The position numbers and the translations under genes are program-made. From NCBI RefSeq assembly GCF_900454495.1, contig NZ_UGSI01000001.1, forward strand, positions 4,094,501 to 4,158,500: DNA of 64,000 nucleotides. The letters are read 5' to 3'. Positions within the stretch are counted from its first letter, which is position 1. Each line of letters starts with the position of its first letter. Under the pieces are notes generated by a model. That model worked only from the letters and a program-made list of their open reading frames with translations, did not search any database and was not told the origin of the DNA. Positions 1 through 6,755 of this stretch are shown one piece after another. This DNA is from Paenibacillus macerans (GTDB lineage: Bacteria > Bacillota > Bacilli > Paenibacillales > Paenibacillaceae).

Positions 1-2176
1 CCACGAGCAGCTTCGTGCCGCGATAGGAGACCGGAAAGCGGTAGCTGTTCCAGCGCTGCGGCAAGCTGGGCTGAAACACAAGCGTGTCTCCGTCCGAGCG
101 CATCCCGCCGAACCCGTACACGATATTCATCCAGGCCGCGGCGATCGACGTCGTATGCAGGCCTTCCCGCGTATTGCGGTTGTAGTTGTCCAAATCGAGC
201 CGGGTGGCGAATTCGAAAAACTTGTACGCCTCCGCTTCCCGCCCGATTTCCGCGGCCAAAATCGAGTGGATCGACGGCGACAGCGATGACTCGTGGATGC
301 AGCGCGGCTCGTAGTAATCGTAGTTCGCCCGCTTCTCCTCCGGCGTGAACTCGCCGCTGTACAGGAACATGAACATCAGCACGTCCGGCTGCTTGATCAT
401 ATCGTACCGGTACAGGCGATCGTACGACCAATGCGAATACAGCGGAAATTCGCTGACTGGAATCGCATGGATATCGAGATGCGGCAGATCGAAAAAGCCG
501 TCATGCTCCTCGTACACGCCCGTTCGCGCATCCCGCGGGATTTTCATATGCTCCGATTTGTTCCGCCAGTCGGCCTGCTCCGCCTCCGTCAGAGCAAGCC
601 GTCCCGCCAGGACGTCATAAGCCGCAGGAGCTTCGCTTTGCATGTCGGCGAGCACCTCCAGCGTGTATTCGAACAGCTTTTTGGCCATAAAATTGATATA
701 GGAGTTGTTATTGACCATCAATTGGAACTCGTCCGGCCCCATCACGCCGAAATATCCGTATAATCCCGACTGCTGTCCCCACTGCCCCCGGGTTGCGTAG
801 AAACGGCTGATCTGAATCAGCATTTCCGCCCCTTTTTCAAACAAAAACGCCTTATCCCCAGTGATGCTCACATAATGCCGCAGCCCGTAGGCCACCGCCG
901 TGCCGACATGCAGCTGCAGGTTGGAATGCTGCCACAGGTCGCAGCTTTCCGTGCCGTCGATCGTGGCGATTGGATAAAACGCCCCTTCACAGTCCAGCTC
1001 CCGCGCCCGCTTCAGCGCCTCGGGGAGCGATTTGTAGCGGAATTCGAGCAAGCTTTTGGCCGCCTTCGGGTTGTTGAAAATGTAGAACGGCAAACAATAC
1101 GACTCCGTATCCCAAAAAGCCAGCCCCCGGTACGCCTCGCCGGTCAGCCCCTTCGCGCCGATGTTGAAGCCGGGATTGTCCCCGTGATAGGTCTGGTACA
1201 GCTGAAAAATACAGAAGCGGATGCCCTGCTGGTTCTCCGGGTCCCCTTCGATGGCGATATCCGAATCCGCCCAAACCTGCGACCAGTAGGCCCGCTGCCC
1301 TGCGGCCGCCTCTTCGTAGCCCGCCGGCGTGTGCCGCGCCGCCAACTCCATTCCCCGTTGCCAAACCGTTTCGTCTTGCAGTGAGCGGTCTTTTTCCGCG
1401 TAATTGACGACCTGTTTGTCCAGCACCGTCCGCCCCCCTTGCTCCAGCTTCAGCACCAGGTCCCGGCCGATAAACCGGTCGCCCTCCACGAGCTTGTTCT
1501 CCAGCGCCTCCTGCGCCTCGATGCGGAAAGCGGAAAACAGCCGGTTGCCCGTGTTCTCCGTTTGCCCCAGGATGCCCGCGATCCCACCGCTCGCTTCCCC
1601 TTGCTTGAGCGCCTGCCAGTAGCGGCGTTGCTGATCCTCGTGGATGATGGAAAAATCCAGCCCCGTCCGCACGTTCACCGTACCCGAAAAATTAAGCGGC
1701 TCAAACGTAATCCGCTGGCAGCCGAGATTTGGCACCTTCATGCTGACCAGACGCTCGAAGGTGAGCTTCATGTCTTTTCCGCCGGATAGGTGCCACACCA
1801 GCTCCCGGGTATAGATACCGGTCCTAAAATCCAGCTCCCTGCGAAAACCGCTAAACCGGCTGACCGCCAAATCCAGCGTCTCCCCGTCCAGCGCAATCCG
1901 CGTATACAGCCAATCCACCGCGTTCACCATGAACCGCAGCGATTTGATGATGCCTTTGTAATGGGCCGTCACCGGGCTTTCCTCGAACAGTCCGTTGAAA
2001 TAGCTGCCCAGCAGCGAGTCCCCGCCGTACCCTTCCTCCGGGTAACCCCTCACCCCCATATATTCATTGCCCAGCGAAAAAATAGACTCGGACACCCGGT
2101 TCCGCCCCGGGTCAAATCCTTCCTCCACAACCTTCCAAGGATCGACCTGCAAATATCTGTCCGCGATTTTCGGCAT
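1..2176 (-). CDS. GH65 family disaccharide phosphorylase, probable maltose phosphorylase (3' end outside window)
   Basis: The reverse strand encodes about 725 residues with no stop, beginning MPKIADRYLQVDPWKVVEEG behind an AAGGAGAG ribosome site; the remaining C-terminus lies beyond position 1. The N-terminal half has the GH65 beta-sandwich signature SIFSLGNEYMGVRGYPEEG. The catalytic (alpha/alpha)6 part contains GVMGPDEFQLMVNNNSY, in which Glu483 fits the general acid of GH65 phosphorylases, and a late HESSLSPSILAAEIG stretch. The family is about 750-780 residues, so only some 50 are missing. These enzymes split alpha-linked glucose disaccharides with phosphate in the cytoplasm, giving beta-glucose-1-phosphate and glucose. 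Maltose is the likeliest substrate, but kojibiose, nigerose or trehalose cannot be excluded without the neighbours. Confidence 0.88.
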   Translation of the reverse strand, partial: MPKIADRYLQVDPWKVVEEGFDPGRNRVSESIFSLGNEYMGVRGYPEEGYGGDSLLGSYFNGLFEESPVTAHYKGIIKSLRFMVNAVDWLYTRIALDGETLDLAVSRFSGFRRELDFRTGIYTRELVWHLSGGKDMKLTFERLVSMKVPNLGCQRITFEPLNFSGTVNVRTGLDFSIIHEDQQRRYWQALKQGEASGGIAGILGQTENTGNRLFSAFRIEAQEALENKLVEGDRFIGRDLVLKLEQGGRTVLDKQVVNYAEKDRSLQDETVWQRGMELAARHTPAGYEEAAAGQRAYWSQVWADSDIAIEGDPENQQGIRFCIFQLYQTYHGDNPGFNIGAKGLTGEAYRGLAFWDTESYCLPFYIFNNPKAAKSLLEFRYKSLPEALKRARELDCEGAFYPIATIDGTESCDLWQHSNLQLHVGTAVAYGLRHYVSITGDKAFLFEKGAEMLIQISRFYATRGQWGQQSGLYGYFGVMGPDEFQLMVNNNSYINFMAKKLFEYTLEVLADMQSEAPAAYDVLAGRLALTEAEQADWRNKSEHMKIPRDARTGVYEEHDGFFDLPHLDIHAIPVSEFPLYSHWSYDRLYRYDMIKQPDVLMFMFLYSGEFTPEEKRANYDYYEPRCIHESSLSPSIHSILAAEIGREAEAYKFFEFATRLDLDNYNRNTREGLHTTSIAAAWMNIVYGFGGMRSDGDTLVFQPSLPQRWNSYRFPVSYRGTKLLV

Positions 2177-2785
2177 GCTCCGCCCTCTCCTTCTGTAGAA
2201 TCGCTTGTTTTCGGCCGCTTTGCCGCCGGCAACCCGTGCCGCATGGCTGCTTCGGCCATTCTCCTCCAGCTTAGCGAAACAACCGCCGCGGCCAAATGCC
2301 CATGTCTAATGAGCTTATGTGCGATTATACGGAGTTGGACCGGGAACTTAAGACCGGTATGCCGAGATGCGGTGATGGTGAGGCTTGCTATGGCGTGGCA
2401 TGAGATATTGTGACTGTGATGGTGTAATCTATTTTAACGAGGTAAAAACTCTGTTGTTTACGAAATTAAACCAAGGAATCGTTTGCCGTTCCTGCTTAAA
2501 CCCGCAAGGAAATCGGTGCACTTAACCAATAGGAGCGCAAAAAAAGCCGATTCACCAGCACTCAAAGCTTATATACGTGAATACAAAAGAAGCTTTGCCT
2601 GGATTCGTTACGAGAGGACAACGGAAGAAGCGTTCTAACTGTGGGCTGAGCTGGCGAAGATCAATCGGGATGCTTGTTTACGCGGAGAAATCACCCTTGA
2701 AGCTTTTTTAGAGTAGCTGAAACTGGAATGTAACTTGCGAGTAAAGTTGCTTGAGACGTCGGGGTATCAGGGGCATACCTCTGGT
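2177..2785. other. Intergenic region upstream of the GH65 gene; no intact gene
   Basis: No intact gene is seen between the GH65 start and the inverted-repeat cassette. Base composition changes at roughly 2410 from the GC-rich background to AT-rich DNA, which continues to about 6500. The right-hand part carries a short decayed reading frame, listed separately. Short open frames near 1790-2413 on the plus strand are mostly antisense shadows of the GH65 gene. Confidence 0.5.
2524..2735 (+). pseudogene. Decayed ORF, unrecognised, with two in-frame stops
   Basis: Read in one frame from about 2524, the plus strand gives a plausible soluble protein stretch (KKADSPALKAYIREYKRSF, then WIRYERTTEEAF), a TAA, then LWAELAKINRDACLRGEITL and EAFLE, a TAG, then LKLECNLRVKLL. 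Amino-acid composition and continuity across both stops suggest a once intact gene, cut on the right by the inverted-repeat cassette starting at 2786. I do not recognise the family. It could be a leftover of a plasmid or phage gene, but a chance open frame is possible. Confidence 0.3.
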
Positions 2786-2833
2786 AAGCGAATTTGGGTA
2801 TCCAAATTCAGTGCTTGCCACACCACGAGACAG
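2786..2833 (+). repeat. Left terminal inverted repeat of the cassette
   Basis: This 48-bp arm contains AAGCGAATTTGG, the core word TCAGTGCTTG (2808-2817) and CACGAGACAG. It pairs with 3878-3925, with four mismatches. It also encloses part of a small palindrome, ACGAGACAGTTGTCTCGT, running to about 2842. Confidence 0.75.
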
Positions 2834-2870
2834 TTGTCTCGTATTCATTCATCAGCCGAGAAAAAGATAA

Positions 2871-2958
2871 GGGAAGCGAATGGCAGCACATTGCCTTTAG
2901 CGTTACCCATCGTACGGTCAGATGGGTCTGAAAGTTATCTCCGCCCCATTCGCTTCCC
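2871..2958. other. Nested-hairpin non-coding segment
   Basis: A 13-bp perfect inverted repeat (GGGAAGCGAATGG at 2871-2883, complement at 2946-2958) encloses a second perfect 7-bp inverted repeat (ACCCATC at 2905-2911, GATGGGT at 2921-2927) with a 9-nt loop. It lies downstream of the DUF6809-type gene on the minus strand. It could be a structured RNA, a 3'-UTR processing or termination structure without a T-run, or a recombination site. The remainder of 2834-3142 shows nothing else. Confidence 0.45.
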
Positions 2959-3142
2959 CGAATTGAAGATTCACTTAATTGCGATACATCATCATTTATC
3001 TGGTAATGACCTGAGCATACACCTTGTCTTGAAAATGTACAGTAAGTTGTTCCTCCAATTCGTTTTGCTGCTTCAGACACTCTCTGCTGTACTTTTGGCG
3101 AATTGCTTCAAATTTACAACTGTAAATATGTCGCTATTATCA

Positions 3143-3451
3143 TCATAATGATATGCCTGAAGCTACATTCGGAACCAACTCCTCCCGGTTGCTCATGACC
3201 TCGATGATTAGGTTCGCTCCCAGTCTGAATCCGTGCAGGAAAGCTTCTTCTATATGCATGCTGTCAACGCTGTCGCATAGGTCAAAATATTCCTCCAGCT
3301 CACGAAACGCTTCCTCCCCTAATCGCTCACGCCATTGCTCCGTTTGGGCCGCCACTTGTCGGCTTACAGAACGATATTCTGGCTGAGACGGTACAATCAC
3401 CTCATCGGGATGTAACTGCCCGTGGTACAGGGCTTCCAGAATTGTTTTCAT
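3143..3451 (-). CDS. DUF6809-type small protein
   Basis: 102 residues starting MKTILEALYHGQLHPDE; this ATG at 3451 sits behind GAGGAGGATAAAC, so upstream in-frame ATGs were not used. The sequence matches my recollection of the DUF6809 family, a small Firmicutes family of unknown function whose members begin MKTILEALYxG and end with a FxxGFRLGAxLxIEV motif (here AFLHGFRLGANLIIEVMSNR). It is mostly alpha-helical and acidic with no membrane segment. It lies 135 nt downstream of the ribbon-helix-helix gene on the same strand inside an inverted-repeat cassette. It may act as that protein's partner or cargo, but no function is known to me. Confidence 0.65.
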   Translation of the reverse strand: MKTILEALYHGQLHPDEVIVPSQPEYRSVSRQVAAQTEQWRERLGEEAFRELEEYFDLCDSVDSMHIEEAFLHGFRLGANLIIEVMSNREELVPNVASGISL

Positions 3452-3543
3452 GTTTATCCTCCTCATCATCGCATCGCTTGAATGAGATTCCTGCACATGA
3501 TAGGATATTTATGCAGTCTGCTTATTTAAGCGGTTGCGCACTA

Positions 3544-3582
3544 GGAAGTAGCGGTGTTCTTCGCGGGACTCACGCTGCTTCC
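3544..3582 (-). other. Hairpin between the RHH and DUF6809-type genes
   Basis: GGAAGTAGCGGTG (3544-3556) and CACGCTGCTTCC (3571-3582) can form an imperfect stem (one G-U pair) in the spacer between the two minus-strand cassette genes. There is no T-run, so it could attenuate or process the transcript rather than terminate it. Confidence 0.4.
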
Positions 3583-3586
3583 TTCT

Positions 3587-3766
3587 TTATTTTTGGAGAT
3601 CGTCATACACCTTCTCAATCCCTTTGCGAACAATATCTGAACGTGTCGTATTCAGCTTCTCGGCAGAAGCATCGAGCTTATTCATAATATCCTGATCGAC
3701 CCGTATCTTAATCGTTTCGCTTTTGGGATTAGCAGATGGTGGACGCCCCATCTTCTTCGAGGACAT
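3587..3766 (-). CDS. Ribbon-helix-helix (CopG/MetJ-like) DNA-binding protein
   Basis: A 59-residue protein beginning MSSKKMGRPPSANPKSE and ending EKVYDDLQK. The central part ETIKIRVDQDIMNKLDASAE followed by KLNTTRSDIVRKGIEKVY has the ribbon-helix-helix pattern: an alternating beta strand (IKIRVD), helix A (MNKLDASAEKL), and helix B opening with TTRSDIVRKGI. The basic GRPP-type N-terminal tail is common in such dimeric repressors. A 44-bp perfect palindrome starts 12 bp upstream of the start codon, as expected for autoregulation. The next gene on the strand is the DUF6809-type gene. An antitoxin role is possible, but the partner is not a recognised toxin. Confidence 0.8.
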   Translation of the reverse strand: MSSKKMGRPPSANPKSETIKIRVDQDIMNKLDASAEKLNTTRSDIVRKGIEKVYDDLQK

Positions 3767-3777
3767 CGCTTCACCCC

Positions 3778-3821
3778 ACTTTTTGTCCCAACAATAATAT
3801 ATTATTGTTGGGACAAAAAGT
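3778..3821. promoter_or_regulatory. 44-bp perfect palindrome, putative operator of the RHH gene
   Basis: The sequence is a perfect inverted repeat around the 3799/3800 axis. The half-site reads ACTTTTTGTCCCAACAATAA. It lies just upstream of the ribbon-helix-helix start at 3766, where RHH repressors bind arrays of short inverted sites. It could also be a cruciform or a bidirectional promoter element, because it carries AATAATATATTATT in its centre. Confidence 0.65.
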
Positions 3822-3877
3822 CAATGCAATCATCCTGCTGATAAAATTGTTTTCTTCTCGGCAGGTTAAGTGTTTTT

Positions 3878-3925
3878 CTGTCTCGTGTTGTAGCAAGCAC
3901 TGAATTGGGATATCCAAATTCGCTT
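3878..3925 (-). repeat. Right terminal inverted repeat of the cassette
   Basis: Inverted copy of 2786-2833, containing CAAGCACTGA at 3894-3903. The stretch between it and the OLD gene start at 4146 is AT-rich and has no gene of its own, although the nuclease reading frame stays open upstream by chance. Confidence 0.75.
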
Positions 3926-4052
3926 GTTAGGGGAGATTCCTAAGGCCCATTCCCCACCCCTGCCAGTAAATTTTTGTCCCCTACCATTAATAAATCGAAT
4001 CTTTAGTTGGATATTTCTATTTAGGAACTCAAGACTTCCGTCAGATTTAACC

Positions 4053-4058
4053 TATAAT
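4053..4058 (+). promoter_or_regulatory. Possible -10 box for the OLD nuclease gene
   Basis: TATAAT lies 88 bp before the chosen start codon. The matching -35 region (around 4029-4035) is poor, so the promoter is weak or uses an activator. Confidence 0.35.
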
Positions 4059-4145
4059 TTTAGTTCATTTGATCCATTTTTTTGGAGGTATTTGGAATCT
4101 GTTGGCGAAATATATAATCTAAGAACAAAATTGGAGGGATTGTGT

Positions 4146-6056
4146 ATGCAGTTGTATAAATTGAAAATTGAAGGATATCGGAGACATACGGATTCTGAAG
4201 TGTTGTTTTCTGATGCTACATTTCTCATCGGTGAGAATAATGTAGGCAAAAGTTCTATACTCTCAGCACTTAACCTCCTCTTGAACGATGTTAAGAGAAT
4301 CTCAGATGAAGAATTTTTCTCTTACATGGATGGAGACATAATGAGACGCGGAGCCGATAGAGTGGTACTAACTGCTGAATTCAGAAAGGTTCCAGAAGAA
4401 GCTAAGCAATGGATCGGATTCAAAGGAAGAGTATTAAAATATATTGATGATGATGGAAAAAACGAATTAAGGGTGATTTATAGAAAAACTTTTGCACCTG
4501 GTTCTGATTGCATTGTAGAATTACGTCAACAAATAAAGACGATAAAAACACAATTTTCAGAATGCACTACCATTAATCAATACATAGAAGCGGGTCTTGA
4601 CCTAGCATCTATAGAAACAAAAATTTCTAAGATTGATCATGATAAGAAATTGACTAAACCAGAAAGAGCAATTATCGAGGAAGTTGACGAATTGTATGAC
4701 TATAATGAAGATGCCGAAGAATGGTTTAGGAATCCAGGTGGAATCCCAGCAAATGTTTTAAGCAAGCTACCAAAATTTTTATTAATTCCTGCTCAAGATA
4801 AAACAGAAGAACTATCAGGTAACTCAGGTACATTAGTCTCCACTCTAGTTGAGTTATTTAATGATGTGAGAGATTCCTCAGAAAACTATAAACAAGCCCA
4901 ACAATTTTTAAATAAACTTGCTGAGGAACTTGATCCAGCAAACACTCAAAGTGAATTCGGACAAATGATGACCGAATTAAACTTGGTCATGAAAGATGTT
5001 TTTCCAAACACTGGATTAAAGGCAGTTACAAGCCTTTCAGATGCAGATAAGGTTATTAAACCACAGTTCACCATCTCCATGTTTAGTAACATCACTACCT
5101 CTGTAAATTTGCAGGGTACTGGGATTATTCGTTCGGCTGTTTTTGCATTATTACGATATAGAAATTTACGTAACAATAGAAAAACAACTGGACAAGAACA
5201 GAGACCTCTAATAATCGGTTTTGAAGAACCTGAAATATACTTGCATCCAAATGCCGCAAAACAAATGAGGGACACTATATACGATCTAGCAGGAACTGAT
5301 AAAAATCAGATTGTATGTACAACTCATTCTCCATATATGATTGATTTGAGCAAAAAGCCTTTGCAAGTATTAAATTGTCTATCGAGAACGGATGATGAGT
5401 TTGTGATTGATGGACGTAAAATTAAAGTTGAAAAGTTGTGGTGCAATGCATTTAATACCAGTGAAGAATTTTCAAAACTTCAAGGCAATGATAAAACATA
5501 TGTAAAAATGCTATTGAAATTAGACGACCATATATCTAGGGTTTTCTTTTCAAAGCATGTACTACTAGTTGAAGGAGATACAGAAGATATTGTTCTTAGA
5601 GAAACAATAAGCAGACTCCCTGAAATAGTAAGAAAAGACATAGAAAGCAATTGGCAAATTGTTAAGGCAAGAGGAAAAGCAACGATAATTGCTCTTGTGA
5701 AATATTTAAGAGCTATGGGAATAAACCCGGTTGTCATTCATGATAAAGATGAGGGTAATGAACGTGCAGAAGTATTCAACGCCCCAATTCTTGAAGCTGT
5801 TGGTGACGAAAATAGAAGGATAATGCTAACAAACTGCATAGAGGATGTTCTTGGATACAGTGCTCCTTCTAACGAAAAACCGTATAAGGCATTTAATTAT
5901 ATCACAACCAATTGGACTAGCGAATGGGAATCTGTGTCTCCTATGTGGAAATTAATTATTAATGATATATTTAAAGAATCATTTAATTTGGATCGCGAGC
6001 ATCAAGAAATTGATAATGTAAAAGTAGCAGCTTCGCAGTCAGATGTTAATGTTTAA
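4146..6056 (+). CDS. OLD-family ATPase/TOPRIM nuclease (orphan)
   Basis: 636 residues from the ATG preceded by TTGGAGGGATTGTGT; the reading frame stays open further upstream but without codon sense. The N-terminal ABC/SMC-like ATPase has Walker A GENNVGKS (29-36), Walker B IIGFEEPE with Glu360/Glu361, and an H-loop CTTHSPYMID (His394). The C-terminal TOPRIM part has LLVEGDTED (Glu476, Asp478) and VIHDKDEG (Asp533, Asp535), the metal-binding acidic residues of OLD nucleases. Class 2 OLD genes (GajA of Gabija) are followed by a UvrD-like helicase; here a hairpin repeat follows instead, so this resembles a stand-alone class 1 OLD. Its AT-rich codon use differs sharply from the flanks, indicating transfer. 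A phage-defence role is inferred from the family. Confidence 0.88.
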   Translation: MQLYKLKIEGYRRHTDSEVLFSDATFLIGENNVGKSSILSALNLLLNDVKRISDEEFFSYMDGDIMRRGADRVVLTAEFRKVPEEAKQWIGFKGRVLKYIDDDGKNELRVIYRKTFAPGSDCIVELRQQIKTIKTQFSECTTINQYIEAGLDLASIETKISKIDHDKKLTKPERAIIEEVDELYDYNEDAEEWFRNPGGIPANVLSKLPKFLLIPAQDKTEELSGNSGTLVSTLVELFNDVRDSSENYKQAQQFLNKLAEELDPANTQSEFGQMMTELNLVMKDVFPNTGLKAVTSLSDADKVIKPQFTISMFSNITTSVNLQGTGIIRSAVFALLRYRNLRNNRKTTGQEQRPLIIGFEEPEIYLHPNAAKQMRDTIYDLAGTDKNQIVCTTHSPYMIDLSKKPLQVLNCLSRTDDEFVIDGRKIKVEKLWCNAFNTSEEFSKLQGNDKTYVKMLLKLDDHISRVFFSKHVLLVEGDTEDIVLRETISRLPEIVRKDIESNWQIVKARGKATIIALVKYLRAMGINPVVIHDKDEGNERAEVFNAPILEAVGDENRRIMLTNCIEDVLGYSAPSNEKPYKAFNYITTNWTSEWESVSPMWKLIINDIFKESFNLDREHQEIDNVKVAASQSDVNV

Positions 6057-6092
6057 TCAAAACTTTCACTTTAAAATAGGTTCAACCTAATC

Positions 6093-6283
6093 ATCAGTGC
6101 TTGACAGTCAAGCCGGCAACAGACCGTGGCCTGGGGCGGGACTCGCTATCCGGGGGCTTTGCACGATTATCCCGTTTTATCAGGTGACTTGGCTTCCTGA
6201 ACCAAAGGGATAATCGTGCAAAGTGGTTTGGAGAGACAACACCACCCCCATCTCCGTCATCATTTATTTTGTCAAGCACTGAT
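6093..6283. repeat. 190-bp non-coding hairpin module with 14-bp terminal inverted repeats
   Basis: ATCAGTGCTTGACA at 6093-6106 is repeated in perfect inverted form at 6270-6283. Inside is a second perfect 17-bp inverted repeat (CTTTGCACGATTATCCC at 6157-6173, complement at 6207-6223) with a 33-nt loop. No convincing ORF is present. It starts 37 bp after the OLD nuclease stop. It may be a MITE, a structured RNA, or the excision scar of a larger element sharing the termini of the 2.8-3.9-kb cassette. Confidence 0.6.
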
Positions 6284-6755
6284 TTTGGTCTTGAGCCTTA
6301 AGAAATATTGCATTTAATAATAATAGGAAGCAATTTTGAACTCCACAAAACTAGTTTATTGTTAACCTAAACAATTTAAGCAGACTGTTTAAACCTTAAA
6401 TGCAAGATATAGTTTGTGTAATAAAAACGTTAAACAAGAAAGGGGATATAATTTTGTATGTATCCCCTTCACTTTCGTTTATTATTTGCTTCCACACCTC
6501 GTAAAAAACAAATTACCGGTAATTACATTGGGTCAACCTGCGTTGGTGCGAAATTACACCAAATGCAAATGTGCAGTTCATTTCCGGTCGTAAGACACTT
6601 TTTTATCCAATAGCCCCAAATGAGATGCACTTTTGCATTTCAATCGCTCTAAAGCAGAAATCTGCGGAAATTCAAATGTACTTTTGCAGTTCATCCAAAC
6701 CTGAAAAACGCCGAAGCTCCTTTGCCCCGGCGTTCCGTCTTGCTGACACATGTTA
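6284..6755. other. AT-rich intergenic region with hairpin and TGCACTTTTGCA-type repeats
   Basis: No gene. A hairpin (AGGGGATA near 6440 pairing with TATCCCCT near 6462, followed by CACTTTCGTTT) could terminate transcription from the nuclease side. Between 6555 and 6695 there are three diverged copies of a self-complementary word resembling ATGCACTTTTGCATTTC, best at 6620-6640. The same family recurs near 22340 and 33730-33920. Confidence 0.5.

Larger units (their letters stand above)
2786..3925. mobile_element. 1.14-kb cassette with 48-bp terminal inverted repeats carrying RHH and DUF6809-type genes
   Basis: Positions 2786-2833 and 3878-3925 are inverted copies of each other with 44 of 48 bases matching by eye. 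Similarity continues weakly further inward to a shared GCCGAGAA word. Between them lie two minus-strand genes (a ribbon-helix-helix protein and a DUF6809-type protein), a long palindromic operator and a nested-hairpin region. There is no transposase and no clear target-site duplication, so it would have to be a non-autonomous element or a cassette moved by enzymes encoded elsewhere. The right arm is directly followed by the OLD nuclease gene region. Confidence 0.6.

Noticed and set aside
2735..3148. 137-residue plus-strand ORF across the left cassette arm
   Set aside because: It spans the inverted repeat and hairpin segment, has no ribosome site and no protein-like pattern.
6094..6279. 61-residue minus-strand ORF inside the hairpin module
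   Set aside because: It reads through both inverted repeats and has no start signal; the structure explains the open frame.
4146..6283. Complete Gabija system
   Set aside because: The GajA-like nuclease is present, but no UvrD-type helicase gene follows on either side.
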